Shown here: positions 40,905 through 51,151 of the stretch, piece by piece
How the letters are laid out: every line of letters starts with the position of its first letter
Position numbering within the stretch: the first letter of the stretch is position 1
NCBI GenBank assembly: GCA_963758025.1
Contig: CAVWUA010000016.1
Coordinates: 124,001-188,000, forward strand
Direction: 5' to 3'
From: CAVWUA01 sp963758025
Lineage (GTDB): Bacteria; Planctomycetota; Planctomycetia; Isosphaerales; Isosphaeraceae
Length of the DNA stretch: 64,000 nt
The notes under the pieces: generated by a model
The model's database searches: none
What the model was told of the DNA's origin: nothing
The model's input: only the letters and a program-made list of their open reading frames with translations
Made by a program: the position numbers and the translations under genes

Positions 40905-41936
40905 ATGTCGCATTGCTCCGTCCTTGTGCTCGGCTCCGGCTCCGCCGGCCTGACCGCCGCGCTCTACGCCGCGCGCGCCAATCTCGCGCCTATCGTGCTG
41001 GAGGGCAAGGAACCCGGCGGCCAGCTCACCTGGACGACCATCGTCGAGAACTTCCCCGGCTTCCCCGAAGGGATCATGGGCCCGGAGCTGATGGAAAACC
41101 AGCGACGGCAGGCCCAGCGCTTCGGCGCGGACTGCCGGTTCGAGACGGCCATTTCGGCGGACCTGTCCAAGCGGCCGTTCCGCGTCACCGCCTCGACCGA
41201 CCCGAATGACCCGGAGGCCGAGACGAAGACCTACGAGGCCGACGCCCTGATCATCGCCACCGGCGCCTCGGCGCGGACCCTGGGCCTGCCCGAGGAAATG
41301 CACTGGATGGGCAACGGCCTGAGCACCTGCGCCACGTGCGACGGCGCCCTGTACCGGGGCAAGGCGGTCGGCGTGGTCGGCGGGGGCGACTCGGCCGTCG
41401 AGGAGGCCACCTTCCTGACCCGCTATGCCAGCAAGGTGTCGGTCATCCACCGCCGCCACGAGCTGCGGGCCTCGAAGATCATGCAGGACCGCCTCCTCGC
41501 CAACGACAAGATCGAGATGGTCTGGGACGCCGAGGTGGATCGGTATCAAGGGGCCGAGGAGCCGAACCCGGCCCTGACCGGCGTCGTACTGAAATCAACG
41601 AAGGACGACTCCACGCGCGAGCTGCCCCTCGACGGCCTGTTCCTGGCGATCGGCCACGTGCCCAACTCGACGATCTTCAAGGGGCAGATCGAGATGACGC
41701 CCGAAGGCTACATCCTGACCCGCAACGCCCTGGTCTGGGACAACGTCACCGCCGACAAAGGACTGCTGCACCGCCTGCCGAACTACGGCACCGCCACCAG
41801 TGTCGAGGGGGTCTTCGCCTGTGGCGATGTCGTCGATACGCACTATCGCCAGGCCATCACCGCCGCCGGCTCCGGGTGTGCCGCGGCCATCGATAGCGAG
41901 AAATGGCTCGAAGCGCGCGAGTGCCACAAGGAATGA
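40905..41936 (+). CDS. trxB: Thioredoxin reductase
   Basis: This intact 343-residue flavoenzyme transfers electrons from NADPH through FAD to thioredoxin. Motifs are the FAD-binding VLGSGSAGLTAALYAARA, GGQLTWTTIVENFPGFPEGI, the redox-active CATC in STCATCDGALY, the NADPH-binding VGVVGGGDSAVEEA with HRRHELRAS, and GVFACGDVVDTHYRQAITAA. ATG 40905 is chosen because GAGGCAACG precedes it and the FAD motif follows directly. A 247-base gap separates it from ftsH, so the two are probably not one operon. Confidence 0.95.
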   Translation: MSHCSVLVLGSGSAGLTAALYAARANLAPIVLEGKEPGGQLTWTTIVENFPGFPEGIMGPELMENQRRQAQRFGADCRFETAISADLSKRPFRVTASTDPNDPEAETKTYEADALIIATGASARTLGLPEEMHWMGNGLSTCATCDGALYRGKAVGVVGGGDSAVEEATFLTRYASKVSVIHRRHELRASKIMQDRLLANDKIEMVWDAEVDRYQGAEEPNPALTGVVLKSTKDDSTRELPLDGLFLAIGHVPNSTIFKGQIEMTPEGYILTRNALVWDNVTADKGLLHRLPNYGTATSVEGVFACGDVVDTHYRQAITAAGSGCAAAIDSEKWLEARECHKE

Positions 41937-42183
41937 TCCGCGGCGAGTTCAGGATCAAAAGGAGCTGTTGTGTGAGGGGATGGGATGGCCAGGGGCTCGT
42001 CCGCGAGACCCCAGCCGCCCGGAACGAGAGATCGCGCGACAGACGGATTGCCCCGCACTCGCCACGGATCGCTGCCCCCTGAACAAAGTGGGCTTGATGG
42101 ACTACAATATTCTTGTCACAACACGACTTGCGGACGGCTGAAGGCTGATTTGATCGCGCTACGCTGACCGCTCTTAGGATGAG

Positions 42184-44198
<2,015 letters not shown>

Positions 44199-44199
<1 letters not shown>

Positions 44200-44262
44200 G
44201 TAGAGCGGGCATCGCCCGCCTCGTTCCAACCGGAGGATGAAGCGAGGTGGGCGGTGCCTACC
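44199..44262. repeat. Imperfect palindromic repeat between ftsH and the TIR pair
   Basis: The left arm from 44199 (GGTAGAGCGGGCATCGCCCG, then CCTCG) is imperfectly complementary to the right arm 44243-44262 (CGAGGTGGGCGGTGCCTACC). A small hairpin GCGGGC-ATC-GCCCGC (44205-44219) is nested within. It resembles dispersed REP-type palindromes and could also act as the ftsH terminator. An in-frame ATG at 44237 for the next gene lies inside it and is therefore disfavoured as the start. Confidence 0.5.
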
Positions 44263-44272
44263 CGACGGAATC

Positions 44273-44728
44273 ATGGCGAAGAAGAAACCGTCGAGCGGAA
44301 AAACGAAGGGCGGGCGCGAAAAACCTTATCAGGTCTTCGTCAGCCATGCGACGGCGGATAAGTGGCTTGCAAAAACGGTCTGCGAGAAGATAGAAGCAGG
44401 AGCCGGTGCCTCCACGTTTCGCGATGATCGAGACATTCATGGTGGCGACGATATTCCCGAGGAGATCCGCCGGCAGATCAAGCAGTCGAAGGAAATCGTG
44501 GTGCTGTTGACTCCCGAATCCATCGATCGCCAGTGGGTCACGCTGGAAGTCGGTGCGGCGTGGGGGTGGAGCCAGCGCATGCGGATCGTGATTCTCATGT
44601 GCCACGTCTCCGTGGACCCGATTCCCGATATGATGAAGAACAAGAAGGCGATTTCTCTGAATGAATTCGACCATTATCTGAGCGAACTCGCCTCGCGTGT
44701 CCGAGGATACCATGGCGAATATCGATAA
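44273..44728 (+). CDS. TIR-domain protein 1
   Basis: This intact 151-residue protein is almost entirely one TIR domain after a basic N-terminus (KKKPSSGKTKGG). TIR features are YQVFVSHATADKWLAKTV (box 1), DDRDIHGGDDIPEEIRRQIK, KEIVVLLTPESIDRQWVTLE and GAAWGWSQRMRIVIL. The Glu in WVTLEVGAA is at the position of the catalytic glutamate of TIR NADases. ATG 44273 is chosen because the upstream in-frame ATG at 44237 lies within a palindromic repeat. It overlaps TIR gene 2 by 17 bases. Bacterial TIR proteins often cleave NAD+ or make cyclic ADP-ribose signals in anti-phage defence. That role here is inferred. Confidence 0.8.
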   Translation: MAKKKPSSGKTKGGREKPYQVFVSHATADKWLAKTVCEKIEAGAGASTFRDDRDIHGGDDIPEEIRRQIKQSKEIVVLLTPESIDRQWVTLEVGAAWGWSQRMRIVILMCHVSVDPIPDMMKNKKAISLNEFDHYLSELASRVRGYHGEYR

Positions 44729-45341
44729 ATCCTATGATGTCTTTCTTTCGTACTCCATCCGAGACGCCGCGATCGCGTCCGAGGTCGCCAGCGCCTGCCG
44801 CGAGAGCGGCTTGACGGTCTGGATGGATACCATGGAATCGCATCCGGGCGTGAGCTACGGCGATGCGTTGTGGGAAGCCCTTGCCGAGAGTCGGGCCTTG
44901 CTGATGATCCTCTCCCCCGCCGGGCCGACCTCGTCGATGGCGATCGAGATCGGGGCGGCCCGTGCCTGGAATAAACCGATCTACGCCATTGTCACCGATC
45001 CCTCTTCCACGCGACTATCCACGGTGCTGCCCGGAATCGAGTTGTTCCCGCTCGGACGAATGGAAGAAGTGATTGAATCTGTCAAGGTAAGCATTCAGGA
45101 ATGGACCGATGACGATCGGGAATTTCTGACCAAGCTCTACGCCGAGATGGGAATCTCCGCGGATCACCTCGCTCTGGATCCCCGGCACCTCGCGGAGTTT
45201 GTGAAGCGATTCCGCAAGGGCCGTGGGAAGGCGATTTCCGGCGAACGATTGCTGTCGGAACTCTTGCGGTTGAGAAAACAAGGTAAGCTCAAGCTCGCCC
45301 GGAATCGTTCCACCGCGAGCGGTCGTGGTCGAGCGTCGTAA
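44712..45341 (+). CDS. TIR-domain protein 2 with C-terminal helical extension
   Basis: This intact 209-residue protein starts at ATG 44712, with GAGG six bases upstream inside the end of TIR gene 1. The TIR domain runs from YDVFLSYSIRDAAIASEVAS through GLTVWMDTMESHPGVSYGDA and RALLMILSPAGPTSSMAIEI to RAWNKPIYAIVTD. The Glu in MAIEIGAARAW aligns with the catalytic position. From about residue 125 a basic helical region follows (FLTKLYAEMGISADHLALDP, then FVKRFRKGRGKAISGERLLS), which I do not recognise. It may mediate oligomerisation or nucleic-acid binding. The coupling with TIR gene 1 suggests a two-protein complex. Confidence 0.8.
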   Translation: MANIDKSYDVFLSYSIRDAAIASEVASACRESGLTVWMDTMESHPGVSYGDALWEALAESRALLMILSPAGPTSSMAIEIGAARAWNKPIYAIVTDPSSTRLSTVLPGIELFPLGRMEEVIESVKVSIQEWTDDDREFLTKLYAEMGISADHLALDPRHLAEFVKRFRKGRGKAISGERLLSELLRLRKQGKLKLARNRSTASGRGRAS

Positions 45342-45386
45342 GATTCTAACAATGGTATGTTCATTCCATAATCCTGGCGTCCACCC

Positions 45387-46346
45387 ATGCCCGAATCGTC
45401 CCCCGTCGTCTGCGCCGGTCTGGTTGTCGCTGACCACCTGAGCACCCCGATCGACCATATACCGGCCGCCGGTGAACTGGTGATGGCCGATGACCTCGTG
45501 CTGAATATCGGCGGGGGAGCGTCGAATGCGGCGGTGGACCTCTCCAGGCTGGGCGTGCCGTCGGCGCTCTGCGGCAAGGTGGGGGATGACGCCTTCGGCC
45601 GGTTCGCCGCCGATACGTTCCGGGCCAGTGGCGTCGATGTCCGCAACCTGCGGATCGACACGACCCGGCCGACGAGTCAGACGTTGATCGTCAACGTCCG
45701 GGGAGAGGACCGGCGGTTCATTCACTGCTTCGGCGCGAATGCCGGTTTCTCGCTCGACGACCTTGACGCGGCGATCGACCCGCCGCCGAAGGTGTTGTTC
45801 ATCGGCTACTTCCTCATGCTGCCCGGCGTCGAGACGGCCGCCCTGGCCGAACGGCTCGCCCGCCTGCGACGCGCCGGGACGAAAACCGTGCTGGATGTCG
45901 CCTGCCCGGGGAAGGGGGATTACCGACAGCAACTGGAGATCGTTCTGCCCGAGACGGACGTCTTCCTGCCCAATACGGACGAGTCCACCCTGATTCTCGG
46001 AGAGACCGACCCGGTGCGTCAGGCCCAGGCGTTTCACGATCTCGGAGCGCGGCGGGTCGTCGTCACCCGCGGCGAGAAGGGAGCCGTCTCCCTCTCGAAC
46101 GACGTGCGGGTGCGGCTGGGGGCCTATCCGGTCGAGTTCGTGGACGGCACCGGCGGCGGCGATGCCTTCGACGCCGGTTACATCGCCGGTCTGCTCGACG
46201 GCCTCGACGAGTTATCCTGCCTGAAGCTCGCCAGCGCCGTCGGGGCGTCGTGCGTGCGGGCCGTCGGCACGACTGCGGGCGTCTTCACCCGCGCCGAGGC
46301 GGAGGAGTTCATCCGACAGCATGAGCTGTCGGTGGAGCCGCTCTGA
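45387..46346 (+). CDS. PfkB-family carbohydrate kinase
   Basis: This intact 319-residue sugar or nucleoside kinase has the first PfkB signature LNIGGGASNAAVDLSRLGVP followed by GKVGDDAFGRF. The second is EFVDGTGGGDAFDAGYIAGL, containing the catalytic Asp of GGGDAF and the anion hole. The substrate may be ribose, fructose, 2-keto-3-deoxygluconate or a nucleoside and cannot be fixed from sequence. It follows the TIR pair after 45 bases on the same strand, but nothing links it functionally to them. Confidence 0.9.
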   Translation: MPESSPVVCAGLVVADHLSTPIDHIPAAGELVMADDLVLNIGGGASNAAVDLSRLGVPSALCGKVGDDAFGRFAADTFRASGVDVRNLRIDTTRPTSQTLIVNVRGEDRRFIHCFGANAGFSLDDLDAAIDPPPKVLFIGYFLMLPGVETAALAERLARLRRAGTKTVLDVACPGKGDYRQQLEIVLPETDVFLPNTDESTLILGETDPVRQAQAFHDLGARRVVVTRGEKGAVSLSNDVRVRLGAYPVEFVDGTGGGDAFDAGYIAGLLDGLDELSCLKLASAVGASCVRAVGTTAGVFTRAEAEEFIRQHELSVEPL

Positions 46347-46368
46347 TTTCTGCCCGGACAGAGTGAAA

Positions 46369-46472
46369 AGTTTCTCGCAAAGATGCCAAGATCGCGGAGA
46401 GGGCGCCAAGGAAGATTGGACAAGGGCATTCTCTCTTCTTGGCGTTCTTCCTTTGCGGCTTCGCGAGAAACT
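46369..46472. repeat. Palindromic repeat element
   Basis: AGTTTCTCGC (46369-46378) is perfectly complementary to GCGAGAAACT (46463-46472). The inner flanks, caaagatgccaag and the complement of cttggcgttcttcctttgcgg, are also related. The phrase resembles intergenic repeats (tttctcgcaaagacgcc) seen in planctomycetes and cyanobacteria. It lies between the converging sugar-kinase and archease genes and may also terminate transcription. Confidence 0.5.
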
Positions 46473-46490
46473 CCTGTCTGATAATTGATT

Positions 46491-46913
46491 CTAAATATCC
46501 AGAATCAATTCCGATTTCCACCCGTCGCCGTGCCGTTCCAGCGTCAGGCCGTGATGCGTGACGGCCTTGACCTCGTGGTCGAGGTCGTGCCGGTCGCGGT
46601 CGATCGGCTCGCCGCCGATGGTGGCTTCGAGTGAGGGGGCGTTCTCGTTGACGTGAACGTCAAATGTCGTGTAGAGCCAGTGGCGCGTCTCGCAGCGGAA
46701 GATCAACTCGTTGAGCCAGGCGACGAGCAGGTCGGCGAGGTTGTCGGCCTGGAGGGTGACGGTCTCGGTCTCGACGCTGCGCACGACGTTGCGGTTGGCG
46801 ACGATGTAATCGAAGAGGCCCTCGGCGGCCGTGCGGAAGAGGTCGTCGAGATCGTCGCCGGTGATGCGCAGGCCGACGTCGGCGGTGTGGTCGAAGGTGG
46901 CTGTCGTTCCCAA
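46491..46913 (-). CDS. Archease family protein
   Basis: This 140-residue protein begins FDHTADVGLRITGDDLDDLF, the hallmark of archease, continues AAEGLFDYIV and LADLLVAWLNELIFRCETRH, and ends KAVTHHGLTLERHGDGWKSE. Archease is the cofactor that helps the RtcB RNA ligase turn over, and the metal-ligand Asp/His positions appear present. The start is taken as TTG 46913 because GGGAGG precedes it and MGTTATFDHTADVG matches family N-termini. It follows the phosphoglucosamine mutase-like gene closely on the same strand. No rtcB is found in the window. Confidence 0.85.
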   Translation of the reverse strand: MGTTATFDHTADVGLRITGDDLDDLFRTAAEGLFDYIVANRNVVRSVETETVTLQADNLADLLVAWLNELIFRCETRHWLYTTFDVHVNENAPSLEATIGGEPIDRDRHDLDHEVKAVTHHGLTLERHGDGWKSELILDI

Positions 46914-46951
46914 GGCAGGGGCCTCCCTGTCGGAGTCGCTCAGGCGTTCGC

Positions 46952-48311
46952 TCAGCCCGCCTCGCCGGTGATCCAGCGGCCGAGGAAGTCGGCCAGCTCG
47001 CGGGCGCGGGATTCGTCGCGGGCCTCGGCGATGACGCGGACGATCGGTTCGGTGTTGCTCGCGCGGACGTGGGCCCAGCAGTCGGGCCAGTCGAGCCGCA
47101 GGCCGTCGCGGCGGTCGCTGGTGGCGTCCGGGTGGGCGTCGGCGATGCGGTTGAAGAGGTCGGCGATCGGTGTCGGGTTCGTCGCCGAGGGGGTACTTTT
47201 CCTTGACCATCGCGTAGTGGGGCAGGGCGTCGGCCAGTTGCGAGAGGGGTTCGCCGGTCGCGGCCAGAAGGTCGAGGACCAGGGCCATGCCGACGAAGCT
47301 ATCGCGGACGAAACCGACGCGGGGGTCGATCACGCCGCCGTTCCCCTCGCCGCCGAGCATCGCGTGCTCGGCCCGCATGCGTTCGACGACGTGGATCTCG
47401 CCAACCGGCGTGCGGTGGACCGGGCAGCCGTGCTCCCGGGCGAGGTCCTCGGTCGTACGCGAGGTGGAGAGATTGAGCACGACCGGCCCGGTCGTCTGAA
47501 CGAGTCGCCGGTGCGCGGCCAGGGCGAGCGTCAGTTCCTCACCGATATAGCGGCCGTTCTCGTCGATGATGGCCAGGCGGTCGGCGTCGGGGTCCTGCGC
47601 GAATCCGACAACGGCCCCCGCTTTCGGGATCGTGGCGGCGAGGGTCCGCAGGTTCGGTTCGGTCGGTTCGGGCGGGTGATCGTAGCGGCCGTCCGGCTCG
47701 CCCCCGAGCAGCGTGACGGTGCAGCCGAGGGCCTCAAGCAAGGCCCGGCCCATGCGTCCCCCCGCGCCGTGGCAGGCGTCGAGGATGACCGGAAACCGGC
47801 GCCGGCGGATCGCTTCCGAATCGACGATCTCCAGCACGCGGGCTAGATGGGCCTGGTCCGGGTCCTCCAGGGTGCGGACACGGCCCAAGGCCCCGGCACG
47901 GGCCCAGCCGAAGTCGCGGCGTTCGAGCCGATCGAGGACCGCCCGTCCCGCCTCGGGAGAGAGGACCATTCCGGCGGGCTGGAAGAACTTGAGGCCGTTG
48001 TATTCCGGGGGGTTGTGCGAGGCGGAGATCTGGATTCCGCCGGCGGCGGCCGTGTCGCGGACGAGCACGCCAAGCGTCGGCGTGGCGGTCGGTCCGGCGT
48101 TCAGGGCATCGCGCCCGGTGGCCGTCACGGCGGCCAGAACGGCGTGCAGGAACGTCGAGGCGGAGGTCCGCCCGTCGTGCCCGACGACGATCGGTCCCGG
48201 CTCGCACCCGCTGGCATACGACGCCGCGAACTCGACCGCCGCGATAGGGTCGAGGCCATCGCCGACAATCCCCCGCAAACCCGATACACTGGCAATCCGC
48301 GTTCCGCTCAC
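46952..48311 (-). CDS. glmM: Phosphoglucosamine mutase-like phosphohexomutase (one frame break)
   Basis: About 453 residues. Motifs of the alpha-D-phosphohexomutase family are ASVSGLRGIVGDGLDP at the start, the phosphoserine loop GIQISASHNPPEYNGLKFF, the metal site FAQDPDADRLAIID and the sugar-binding loop GGEGNGGVID. The C-terminal phosphate-binding loop RASNTEPIVRVIAEA comes after the break. The frame shifts near 47178; the restored end is LADFLGRWITGEAG. Such enzymes interconvert glucosamine-6- and -1-phosphate (cell-wall precursors) or glucose/mannose phosphates. The exact specificity is not certain. GTG 48311 is favoured over a GTG at 48365 because the protein then starts as homologues do. 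Confidence 0.85.
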
Positions 48312-48692
48312 GACAGTCGATGCCTCGCCCTTCGTTGGGGAATGTTCCGGCCCGGTAGGAACCACTGCTCAACATTAGAACATCGGACCTCCCCCGGGCA
48401 AGCCCACGGCGGGATTAAGGGAACGGATGAGTCGCCAGCCCAGGTGAAGCCACGATTCGACCGAGTGGAGGATTACACTCGGGAATCCACGGATTGATGA
48501 TGTTATGGCTGAAAAATTCCGGGATTCACGGCGCTCGGGATGCTTCGGGATGACGTCTGGTTTTCCGGTTGCATCGGGTTCGCATTCCGGGGTTTGAGGA
48601 TGGTCAGGGTGCGGTTGTGATGGTTATGATGCGAAGAGACTGGAAGGCATGTGCCCTGTTGCGCACGCCGTCTCCGTGAGGGAGGAGGTGCC
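48312..48692. other. Divergent intergenic region, no gene seen
   Basis: This is about 380 bases between the divergent phosphohexomutase and HAD genes. It contains the alternative GTG (48365) of the mutase gene and, at its right end, the strong GGAGGAGGT ribosome-binding site of the HAD gene. Nothing else recognisable was found. Confidence 0.4.
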
Positions 48693-49445
48693 GTGAACTG
48701 GCCGACCTATCCGACGCCACCGGCCGCCGCGTTCGTGGACGTGGACGGGACGCTGCTGGCCGAAACCACGACGTACCTGTTTGCGCGGATCTTGCGGCGT
48801 CGGGGGCTGTTGAAGCGGTCGTTCGTGCTCCGGGCGATGTATCACGGACTGCAGCACAAGTTCGGTCGGCTGGACTACGGCCGCCTGGTGGCGTTCGGGC
48901 TGCGGAGCATCGCCCGGATCCCCGTGACCGAGCTGGAGCGGATCGCCGCGGATAACTTCGAGCAGTTCGTCCGCCCCCGGCTCTACGAGGGGGTGGCCGA
49001 GCACGTCGCCGACCTCCGGCGCCAGGGGACCGCCATCGTGCTCGTCACGTCCTCCCCCGGGCTCGTCATCGAGCCCCTGGCCGACTACCTCGGATGCACC
49101 GCCACACTGACCACTCCGGTGCGGATCGAACGGGGAATGCTCGTCGGAACGGCAGATGGGCCAGCATGTTACGGCGAGGGGAAACTCTACTGGGCGAGGT
49201 CGTGGGCGACCGATCAAGAGATTTCGATGGACACGACGGCAGCCTATGCGGATAATTGGAGCGACCGTGCGCTTCTGGAACAGGCGGGCCGGGCCGTGGT
49301 CGTCCATCCTCACGGCAAGCTCAAACGGCAGGCTCTGGAACGCGGCTGGACGATTGTTCGCCCGCGGCGGCCCCGTTTGAAGTCGAGGCACGACGTGGTA
49401 CGAGGCGCGGGAAGCCGTCAGCCCCAGGATGGACATGGACTTTGA
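48693..49445 (+). CDS. HAD-superfamily (SerB-like, subfamily IB) phosphatase
   Basis: This intact 250-residue protein starts at GTG 48693, directly after GGAGGAGGTGCC. HAD motifs are AFVDVDGTLL (motif I, nucleophile Asp), IVLVTSSPGLVIEPLADY (motif II), the Lys in GEGKLYWARSW and AYADNWSDRALL (motif IV). The helical cap follows motif I. Subfamily IB enzymes include phosphoserine phosphatase and acyltransferase-linked phosphatases of lipid metabolism. The substrate is open. It precedes the sigma-factor gene by 73 bases on the same strand. Confidence 0.85.
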   Translation: MNWPTYPTPPAAAFVDVDGTLLAETTTYLFARILRRRGLLKRSFVLRAMYHGLQHKFGRLDYGRLVAFGLRSIARIPVTELERIAADNFEQFVRPRLYEGVAEHVADLRRQGTAIVLVTSSPGLVIEPLADYLGCTATLTTPVRIERGMLVGTADGPACYGEGKLYWARSWATDQEISMDTTAAYADNWSDRALLEQAGRAVVVHPHGKLKRQALERGWTIVRPRRPRLKSRHDVVRGAGSRQPQDGHGL

Positions 49446-49518
49446 GAAAAATTGGGAAAATCTCGGACAGGATGGCCAGATCCCCGAGGCATGCCGTCCG
49501 ATAAAGGAGGGAACGAGG

Positions 49519-50241
49519 ATGAACGAGTTCGGTCCCGAGAATCCGGGACCTCCTCACCCGCGTCGTCAGGAGTCCGAACGGATGCCCCACGAAACGAAGG
49601 TCGCGGAGAAGACTCCCCGGAGCTTGCGTGCCCGACCGGCCGCCATGGCCCTGGTCATGGGCCTGGCCGCCTTGACGGCCAGCGCCAGCGAGTCGGACCT
49701 GGTCCGTGACATCCAGCGCTACTGCACCGTCTGCTGGCGGAACGCCCATCTCGACCCCGGTCTCTGGGACGATTGCACGCAGGAGGTCTGCTGCCGCCTG
49801 CTGGAGAAGGCCCGCCTCGGCGAGCTGGACCTGAACCGCGTCCTGGCCGACGAGACCACCGAGCGCCGCGAGCTGGTCCGGGCCATCGACATGGTCCGCA
49901 AGCGCGTCCAGCGCAGCAAGCGGCTCCAGCCGCTCGACGAGCAGTACACCCCGGGCCCCGACCGTGACGGCCAGTGGCGTGAGCGGCAAGAACTGGGCGA
50001 GATCCTCGAAACGGCCCGCAATGCCGTCCTGTCCGAGCGGCAGGACCGGATCGTCGAGATGTGGACGCACGGCTGGACCGTGCCCGAGATCGCCGAGGCC
50101 CTGTCGATGCCCCCGGCGCGGGTCAGCGACGAGAAGTACAAGGCCCTCCGCAAGCTGGAGCGCCACCTCGCCGGCCTCCGCGACGACCTCGACCTTGGCA
50201 CGGATACCGACAGCGGCGACGACGTTCGCCTTGTTGGCTGA
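49519..50241 (+). CDS. ECF-like sigma-70 family factor with a hydrophobic N-terminal segment
   Basis: This intact 240-residue protein has the ribosome-binding site AAAGGAGGGAACGAGG just before ATG 49519. Region 2-like sequence is DLVRDIQRYCTVCWRNAHLD, then DDCTQEVCCRLLEKARLGEL. Region 4 is RQDRIVEMWTHGWTVPEIAE followed by ALSMPPARVSDEKYKAL. Such factors redirect RNA polymerase to stress or envelope promoters. Oddly, residues 40-58 (RPAAMALVMGLAALTASAS) form a signal-peptide- or membrane-helix-like segment before region 2. No anti-sigma gene is adjacent. The C-terminus is acidic (DDLDLGTDTDSGDD). Confidence 0.75.
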   Translation: MNEFGPENPGPPHPRRQESERMPHETKVAEKTPRSLRARPAAMALVMGLAALTASASESDLVRDIQRYCTVCWRNAHLDPGLWDDCTQEVCCRLLEKARLGELDLNRVLADETTERRELVRAIDMVRKRVQRSKRLQPLDEQYTPGPDRDGQWRERQELGEILETARNAVLSERQDRIVEMWTHGWTVPEIAEALSMPPARVSDEKYKALRKLERHLAGLRDDLDLGTDTDSGDDVRLVG

Positions 50242-50249
50242 TGACGTGA

Positions 50250-50283
50250 TGGCTGATGGTGGATTCTTCCCAACCATCAGCCA
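50250..50283. terminator. Bidirectional hairpin between sigma factor and bcp
   Basis: TGGCTGATGG (50250-50259) and CCATCAGCCA (50274-50283) form a perfect 10-bp stem with a 14-base loop. It lies between the stops of two converging genes. Confidence 0.65.
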
Positions 50284-50301
50284 TCAACCAGCCCGCGCCC
50301 G

Positions 50302-50763
50302 TCACATCCCGCGGATCGCCTCCAGCACGGCGTCGCTGTGGTCGTCCACCTTCACCTTGCGGAAGACCTTGTGGACGATCCCGTCGGGACCGATCACGAA
50401 GGTCGTCCGCTCCACGCCCATCGATTTCTTGCCGTACATGTTCTTCTCCTTCCAGACGCCGTAGAGCTGGCAGACAGCTTTCTCCGTGTCGGCCAGAAGG
50501 GTGAAGGGAAGCTCGAACTTGTCGGCAAACTTGCGGTGCGAGGCGGTGCTGTCGGGACTGACGCCCAGGACTGTGGCCCCGGCTTTCTCGTATTCCGCGC
50601 GGGCATCGCGGAAGGCGCAGGCTTCCTTCGTACAACCGGGAGTGTTGTCCTTCGGATAGAAGTAGAGGACGACGGGCGTGCCGCGCAGCTTGGCGAGCGA
50701 GACGTCCTTGCCATCCTGGTCGGGCAGGTTGAAATCGGGGGCGGGTTGGCCTTCCTCAACCAT
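50302..50763 (-). CDS. bcp: Thioredoxin-dependent peroxiredoxin (BCP/PrxQ)
   Basis: This intact 153-residue enzyme reduces peroxides. It has APDFNLPDQDGKDVSLAKLR at the start and the active site YPKDNTPGCTKEACAFRD. The peroxidatic Cys is in PGCT and the resolving Cys five residues later (EAC), as in alpha-type PrxQ. GVSPDSTASHRKFADKF and FVIGPDGIVHKVF are further family segments. It would use thioredoxin, which the trxB product at 40905-41936 could regenerate. It stands alone on the minus strand. Confidence 0.95.
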   Translation of the reverse strand: MVEEGQPAPDFNLPDQDGKDVSLAKLRGTPVVLYFYPKDNTPGCTKEACAFRDARAEYEKAGATVLGVSPDSTASHRKFADKFELPFTLLADTEKAVCQLYGVWKEKNMYGKKSMGVERTTFVIGPDGIVHKVFRKVKVDDHSDAVLEAIRGM

Positions 50764-50950
50764 CAGCGAGATCTCCTCGAAGGTTCGTGTCGTGTGGAAA
50801 CGGATTCATAAGCGGCCAAGAGGGGGCAACGCCACACCCCCCAACGACGATACTATAGCCGCGAGGCCCGGGCCGTCGAGCGTGGTTATTTGGCCCCTTT
50901 GGCGGACTTACAATGATGCCGGCCCGTTGCGTGTGCCGGAGGTGAACGCC

Positions 50951-51151
50951 GTGAAGACGCTGACGCTGGAAGTCCCCGATCGGTTGGCGGAACGGCTCCG
51001 CGAGGAGGCCGCCTGGAGGAAGGCCAAACTGTCGAGGGTCGTGCGCGATGCCCTGGAGGCATTTCTCCGGACGAACGGGGAAGAGCCATCGCTGTCCTGC
51101 CTGGATTTGGCTGGCGATGATGATCCACCCGGACCTCGACGCCTTCACTGA
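50951..51151 (+). CDS. Small ribbon-helix-helix (CopG/antitoxin-like) protein
   Basis: This protein of about 66 residues starts at GTG 50951 after GGAGGTGAAC. The beginning VKTLTLEVPDRLAERLREEA gives a beta strand and helix, and KLSRVVRDALEAFLRT gives the second helix, a ribbon-helix-helix DNA-binding pattern typical of antitoxins. The C-terminal third (GEEPSLSCLDLAGDDDPP) is acidic. Its end overlaps another reading frame at 51116 by 36 bases, like a toxin-antitoxin pair, but that second frame does not look like a toxin. Confidence 0.6.
   Translation: MKTLTLEVPDRLAERLREEAAWRKAKLSRVVRDALEAFLRTNGEEPSLSCLDLAGDDDPPGPRRLH

Noticed and set aside
44237..44272. Upstream ATG at 44237 as the start of TIR gene 1
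   Set aside because: It lies inside a palindromic repeat, the GGAGG touches the ATG with no spacing, and the extra 12 residues are not TIR-like.
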